A program made the position numbers and the translations under genes. Below are positions 7,073-10,027 of a stretch of DNA of 10,027 nucleotides, one piece after another. The notes under the pieces are model-generated. The model saw only the letters and a list, made by a program, of their open reading frames with translations, was not told the origin of the DNA and ran no database searches. Within the stretch, counting starts at the first letter, position 1. Each line of letters starts with the position of its first letter. Source of the stretch: CAZWCX01 sp964632945 (GTDB lineage Bacteria; Planctomycetota; MHYJ01; WSZJ01; CAZWCX01); assembly GCA_964632945.1 (NCBI GenBank), contig CAZWCX010000199.1, positions 1 to 10,027 of the forward strand. Direction: 5' to 3'.

Positions 7073-8950
7073 CTACGGCTCCGCGCGTCCCGGCGGCTCT
7101 TGCGGGGACCGCAGACTCGCGTTCTCGATCACCAGGGTCCCGGCCACCCAATCGCCGACGCGCCGGCCCTGATCGCCCACCGCAAGCATGACCGCGCCGA
7201 GTTGGTACTGGCCGATGAGCGAGTCGATGACGCGGAACACGTTGCGCGCGAGCGAGGCGCGCAGCCCCACGGTGGGTTCGGCGTCCCGCACCACCCGAAG
7301 CCCGAGCAACGCCTTCCCCGGCGTGGTGCCCCAGACCGCCTCGCCGACACAAAGCACCAACCCGTACAGAGTGCCCGCCGCCACGATCGCCAGGAGCACC
7401 CAGTCGGCCGAAAGGGGTGGTTCCAGCCGCGTCCCGTCGTTCCACCCGACGCGAACCAGAAGCGCGTACGCCGCCACGACCCCCAGGGTGAGTCCGCCGT
7501 CCACGACGTGGGCGGTGAAGCGCCGGAACAGCGAGGCGACCCGCACGCGGCCGTACTCCGTGCTGACCCACCGATCGCGACGGCGCTCCGCGTAGCGCGA
7601 ACAAAGGGCGATCCCGGGAAAAGCCAGCACCACCATCAGGAATCCGGTGCCGACGAAGCCGCGCACGATCCGTCGTATGTCACTGACCCCCGGCGCCTCC
7701 CGCTCTTCCCCCCAACGTCCGCCCGCGAACTCGCGGATCCGGACCGTGTCGAGATCGAACTGGACATACGCCACCCGGTCTCCCCACCCCGCGGCCGCGA
7801 ACGCCGACTGCGGATGGAGGTCGGACTCGATTCCCCCGCCCGCACGCCACACGCCGCCTTCAAAGATGTGGTGCTCCATCCCCACCAGGCCGAGCAATCG
7901 CGGCAGGTTCATCCGGTCGAAGAACACGATCAACCGGTCCCCTTCCGCGGCAACGGCGTAGTTCTCCACCGGGCCGAAGTCCCGCGCCCGGCTCCAGCCG
8001 GATTCGGTAAGCCGGGAAAAGCGCAGCGTGGAAAACGACTTCCAGAACACCCACGGAAGTCCCCCGACGTAAACGAGCCGGTGGTCCGTCCCGGCGCCGG
8101 CGCGGATCCGCCCGAACGGGACGGAGACCGGCCCCGCCCCCTGGACGGGGTCCGCCCAGGGATCGGGCTCTTCCTCCGACCCGTTCCCGTCGGCCGGGTC
8201 TTCCGTTTCTTCTTCCTCGCCGTCCGCTTCACCGCCCAGGTCTTCCCGGTTGTCTTCCCCCTCCCGGCCGGAGGCCTCCGCTTCTTCTCCCGCGGTGAGG
8301 CCGCCCCCGGGAATCGCCACCGGGGTCTCGTCCCGCCACGATACGCCGTCGAACCGGGCAAGGTGGAGCGCCCCGTCCCGTTCGACGAGCGCCTGGATGC
8401 CGTCCCCGTGCGGTTGGACGGCCAGCACCGTTCCCTTCGTCTCGATGCGCCGTCCCGCGCGCTCCGCCGACACCTCCCTCGCCCCCTGGACGTCGACAGC
8501 CCAGACCGATCCGCCCGCTACGCCCACGCCGACGACGTCGGGAAAGCCGCTGCCGAGCGACGGCGCCGCCGTGACGGAGCAGCCGCCGTCCCGTTCGATG
8601 CGCACCCAATCGGCGCGCCGGGAGCCGCGCCAGGAAAGCGGCAGGTGGGCCTCGCGGTGGATGACGAGTCGGTCGCCCTCGAGGAATGCGTAGACGGTCC
8701 GCCGATCCGCGAAGGCGCCGACGAACGCGGTCGCCGCCAGACCGATGGCGAGCAGCCAGACGAGGCAGCCGAATCCCGCCACGGCGACGCCGGGCCCCGC
8801 GCGGCCCCGCGCCGGGCGAGGCGTCTTGCCCGGGATTTCCTGCGCCGCAGCCGCCTCGAAGGGGGCCGGCGACGCGCTCGGCGGAGGGCCCGCCCCGGGA
8901 TCGGCGGGCGCCGGCGGCCCGTGGAAGGGGGAATTCGGGGGCTGGTTCAT
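7073..8950 (-). CDS. RDD-family membrane protein with a large beta-propeller-like insert
   Basis: The predicted protein has 625 residues. A Pro-rich cytoplasmic N-terminus precedes membrane segment 1 (about residues 54-80). Residues about 85-425 form a beta-rich region with recurring blade-like turns of the form F-x-G-G-x-W: FDGVSW (W205), LTESGW (W319), FEGGVW (W368), FAGGRW (W413). It is interrupted by a strongly acidic Glu/Asp/Gly stretch at about 216-266. A second membrane segment follows (about 430-450), then a C-terminal RDD domain: RRFTAHVVD near residue 475, two more membrane segments, TPGKALLGLRVV, and DWVAGTLVI near the end. RDD domains are small membrane domains of uncertain role, sometimes linked to transport; most RDD proteins are much shorter. 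The ATG at 8950 has a weak ribosome site but gives the sensible N-terminus. It lies 56 nt downstream of gyrB on the same strand. A sensor or transporter with an external domain is inference. Confidence 0.88.
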   Translation of the reverse strand: MNQPPNSPFHGPPAPADPGAGPPPSASPAPFEAAAAQEIPGKTPRPARGRAGPGVAVAGFGCLVWLLAIGLAATAFVGAFADRRTVYAFLEGDRLVIHREAHLPLSWRGSRRADWVRIERDGGCSVTAAPSLGSGFPDVVGVGVAGGSVWAVDVQGAREVSAERAGRRIETKGTVLAVQPHGDGIQALVERDGALHLARFDGVSWRDETPVAIPGGGLTAGEEAEASGREGEDNREDLGGEADGEEEETEDPADGNGSEEEPDPWADPVQGAGPVSVPFGRIRAGAGTDHRLVYVGGLPWVFWKSFSTLRFSRLTESGWSRARDFGPVENYAVAAEGDRLIVFFDRMNLPRLLGLVGMEHHIFEGGVWRAGGGIESDLHPQSAFAAAGWGDRVAYVQFDLDTVRIREFAGGRWGEEREAPGVSDIRRIVRGFVGTGFLMVVLAFPGIALCSRYAERRRDRWVSTEYGRVRVASLFRRFTAHVVDGGLTLGVVAAYALLVRVGWNDGTRLEPPLSADWVLLAIVAAGTLYGLVLCVGEAVWGTTPGKALLGLRVVRDAEPTVGLRASLARNVFRVIDSLIGQYQLGAVMLAVGDQGRRVGDWVAGTLVIENASLRSPQEPPGRAEP

Positions 8951-8968
8951 CGGGGCCACGTTCCGCCG

Positions 8969-9003
8969 GTCCGCCCGCGGGCCTGGGGCCGCGGGCTCCG
9001 GAC
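8969..9003 (-). promoter_or_regulatory. Hairpin between gyrB and the RDD gene
   Basis: On the minus strand GTCCG pairs with CGGAC and CCCGCGG with CCGCGGG, separated by a 3-nt bulge on one side and closed by an 8-nt loop. This gives 12 base pairs within the 56-nt intergenic gap, starting 3 nt after the gyrB stop. No T tract follows. It could protect the gyrB 3' end, attenuate read-through, or be an RNA processing site. Confidence 0.45.
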
Positions 9004-9006
9004 GCC

Positions 9007-10027
9007 CTATACGTCCAGGTTCTTCACTTCGAGCGCGTGCTTTTCGATGAAGTCGCGGCGCGGTTCGACTTCTTCGCCCATCAGGATCGAGAAGATCTCG
9101 TCCGCCTTGATCGCATCCTCGAGGCGCACCTGCAGGAGCCGGCGACGCGCCGGATCCATCGTGCTTTCCCACAGTTGCTCCGCGTTCATTTCCCCGAGTC
9201 CCTTGTAGCGCTGCACGTCCAGACCGGTCTGCCCGATCTTGCGGATCTCCTTCAGCAGGTCGTGCAGGTCGACGATGGGAGTCTGTTTGCCGTCGAACCA
9301 GAGCTCGTAGCGGGGCGGCTGCTCCGGCTTCGCGGCCTTCTCCATCCGCTCCTGGCGCTCCGCCCGTTCCGACTTCTCGCTCGCGAACACCTCGCCCGGT
9401 TCGTACCCCATCTCGCGCAGATCCCGGACGGTCTGCTCGACCGCCTGGCACTCGTGGAATTCCTTGAGCTCGATCACGCTGTCGGCTTCCACCCCCTCGT
9501 CGAGGGGCGAATACGTCTCGTCCGGATCGTAGATCACGTACTCTTTGCCGGTGCGCTGGCGCAGCCCCTCGATGAATTGATTCTGTTCCTCGTCGCTGAA
9601 GAAGTAACGCACGTCGCCCTGAACCGCAGCGCGGTAGAGCGGCAGCCGGCCCGTCGCCGCGTCGCCGGCGGCGAGGTACTTCTGCAGCGTCAGGCCCTTC
9701 TTCTGCAGGGCGGCGGCGTGTTCTTCCAGGCGCACGATCAGGTCCGCGAGTTTCTTGATGTCTTCCCGCTCGAGCCGACGCGAGTCGCTGAGCCGAACCA
9801 GCGAGGTCCCCTCGACCCCCAGGTCGACCAGGGTGCGCTGCATTTCCCGGTCGGAGAGGACGTACGACTCCACCTGCCGCCGCTTGACCTTGTAGAGCGG
9901 CGGGCACGCCACGTAGAGATTGCCGTTTTGGATCAGTTCGTTCATCTGACGGAAGAAGAACGTGAGCAGGAGCGTCCGGATGTGCGAGCCGTCGACGTCG
10001 GCGTCCGTCATGATGATGATCTTGCCA
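9007..10027 (-). CDS. gyrB: DNA gyrase subunit B, C-terminal part (partial, 5' end outside window)
   Basis: The last 339 residues of GyrB are present. GyrB is the ATPase and TOPRIM subunit of the gyrase that introduces negative supercoils together with GyrA. The visible part opens in the TOPRIM domain (GKIIIMTDADVDGSHIRTLL), whose DxD aspartates bind the catalytic magnesium, and continues through PPLYKVKR. The conserved RYKGLGEMNAEQLWESTMDP segment contacts GyrA and DNA, and the protein ends in the usual HALEVKNLDV. Between PPLYKVKR and RYKGLGEMN there are about 200 residues of charged helical sequence, a long insert of the kind known from Gram-negative GyrB and absent from short GyrB and ParE proteins. 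The C-terminus and insert favour GyrB over ParE. The ATPase domain lies outside the window. The gene reads towards the RDD gene on the same strand. Confidence 0.96.
   Translation of the reverse strand, partial: GKIIIMTDADVDGSHIRTLLLTFFFRQMNELIQNGNLYVACPPLYKVKRRQVESYVLSDREMQRTLVDLGVEGTSLVRLSDSRRLEREDIKKLADLIVRLEEHAAALQKKGLTLQKYLAAGDAATGRLPLYRAAVQGDVRYFFSDEEQNQFIEGLRQRTGKEYVIYDPDETYSPLDEGVEADSVIELKEFHECQAVEQTVRDLREMGYEPGEVFASEKSERAERQERMEKAAKPEQPPRYELWFDGKQTPIVDLHDLLKEIRKIGQTGLDVQRYKGLGEMNAEQLWESTMDPARRRLLQVRLEDAIKADEIFSILMGEEVEPRRDFIEKHALEVKNLDV

Noticed and set aside
6710..9208. 832-codon plus-strand open frame over the RDD gene and the end of gyrB
   Set aside because: The RDD and GyrB motifs are on the opposite strand. 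This frame is Arg/Pro/His-rich with no recognisable domain.
8951..9907. Upstream extension of the RDD reading frame through gyrB
   Set aside because: The frame stays open only because of GC content. The region encodes GyrB in another frame of the same strand, and the extension is Arg/Ala-rich noise.

Overview
This is a very GC-rich, gene-dense bacterial chromosomal window built around two housekeeping genes, recA and gyrB. Codons end almost always in G or C, so long open frames occur on the wrong strand and had to be discounted. The high GC, the Ala/Pro-rich linkers, an orphan secretin-N0-like (STN-like) protein, an M24 peptidase of the 'DVFPR' type and a GyrB with a long insert before RYKGLGEMN would fit Planctomycetota or a related PVC-type lineage. 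That assignment is tentative, because no taxonomic marker was compared.

Layout. (1) Positions 1-1447, minus strand: a partial gene for an unrecognised protein of at least 482 residues. Its proline-rich tail runs into a run of 47 G at 9-55. (2) Positions 1448-1818: a divergent regulatory region. It holds a fully consensus sigma-70 promoter for recA, a weaker divergent promoter, operator-like repeats, and a leader of about 230 nt rich in hairpins. (3) Positions 1819-2946: recA, complete, closed by a textbook intrinsic terminator at 3026-3067. (4) Positions 3068-3507: about 440 bp with no convincing gene except a promoter near its right end. (5) Positions 3508-6975, plus strand: a four-gene cluster with tight spacing (11, 34 and 24 nt). 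It encodes a membrane-anchored HEAT-repeat protein, a 113-residue unknown, an exported STN-like protein, and an M24 (Xaa-Pro aminopeptidase/dipeptidase-like) metallopeptidase. (6) Positions 6976-7072: a short convergent spacer with a GC hairpin. (7) Positions 7073-8950, minus strand: an unusual RDD-family membrane protein with a large beta-propeller-like insert. (8) Positions 9007-10027, minus strand: the 3' part of gyrB, 56 nt upstream of the RDD gene and probably co-transcribed with it.

How the genes relate: recA is an independent unit with its own promoter and terminator. The four-gene cluster looks like an envelope-associated operon, since two of its four products carry N-terminal membrane or export signals, but no pathway can be assigned. 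I see no CRISPR array, insertion sequence, phage gene, tRNA or rRNA, and no defence system. The candidates for something undescribed are modest: the structured recA leader with its shared repeats, the RDD-propeller fusion, and the HEAT/STN operon.
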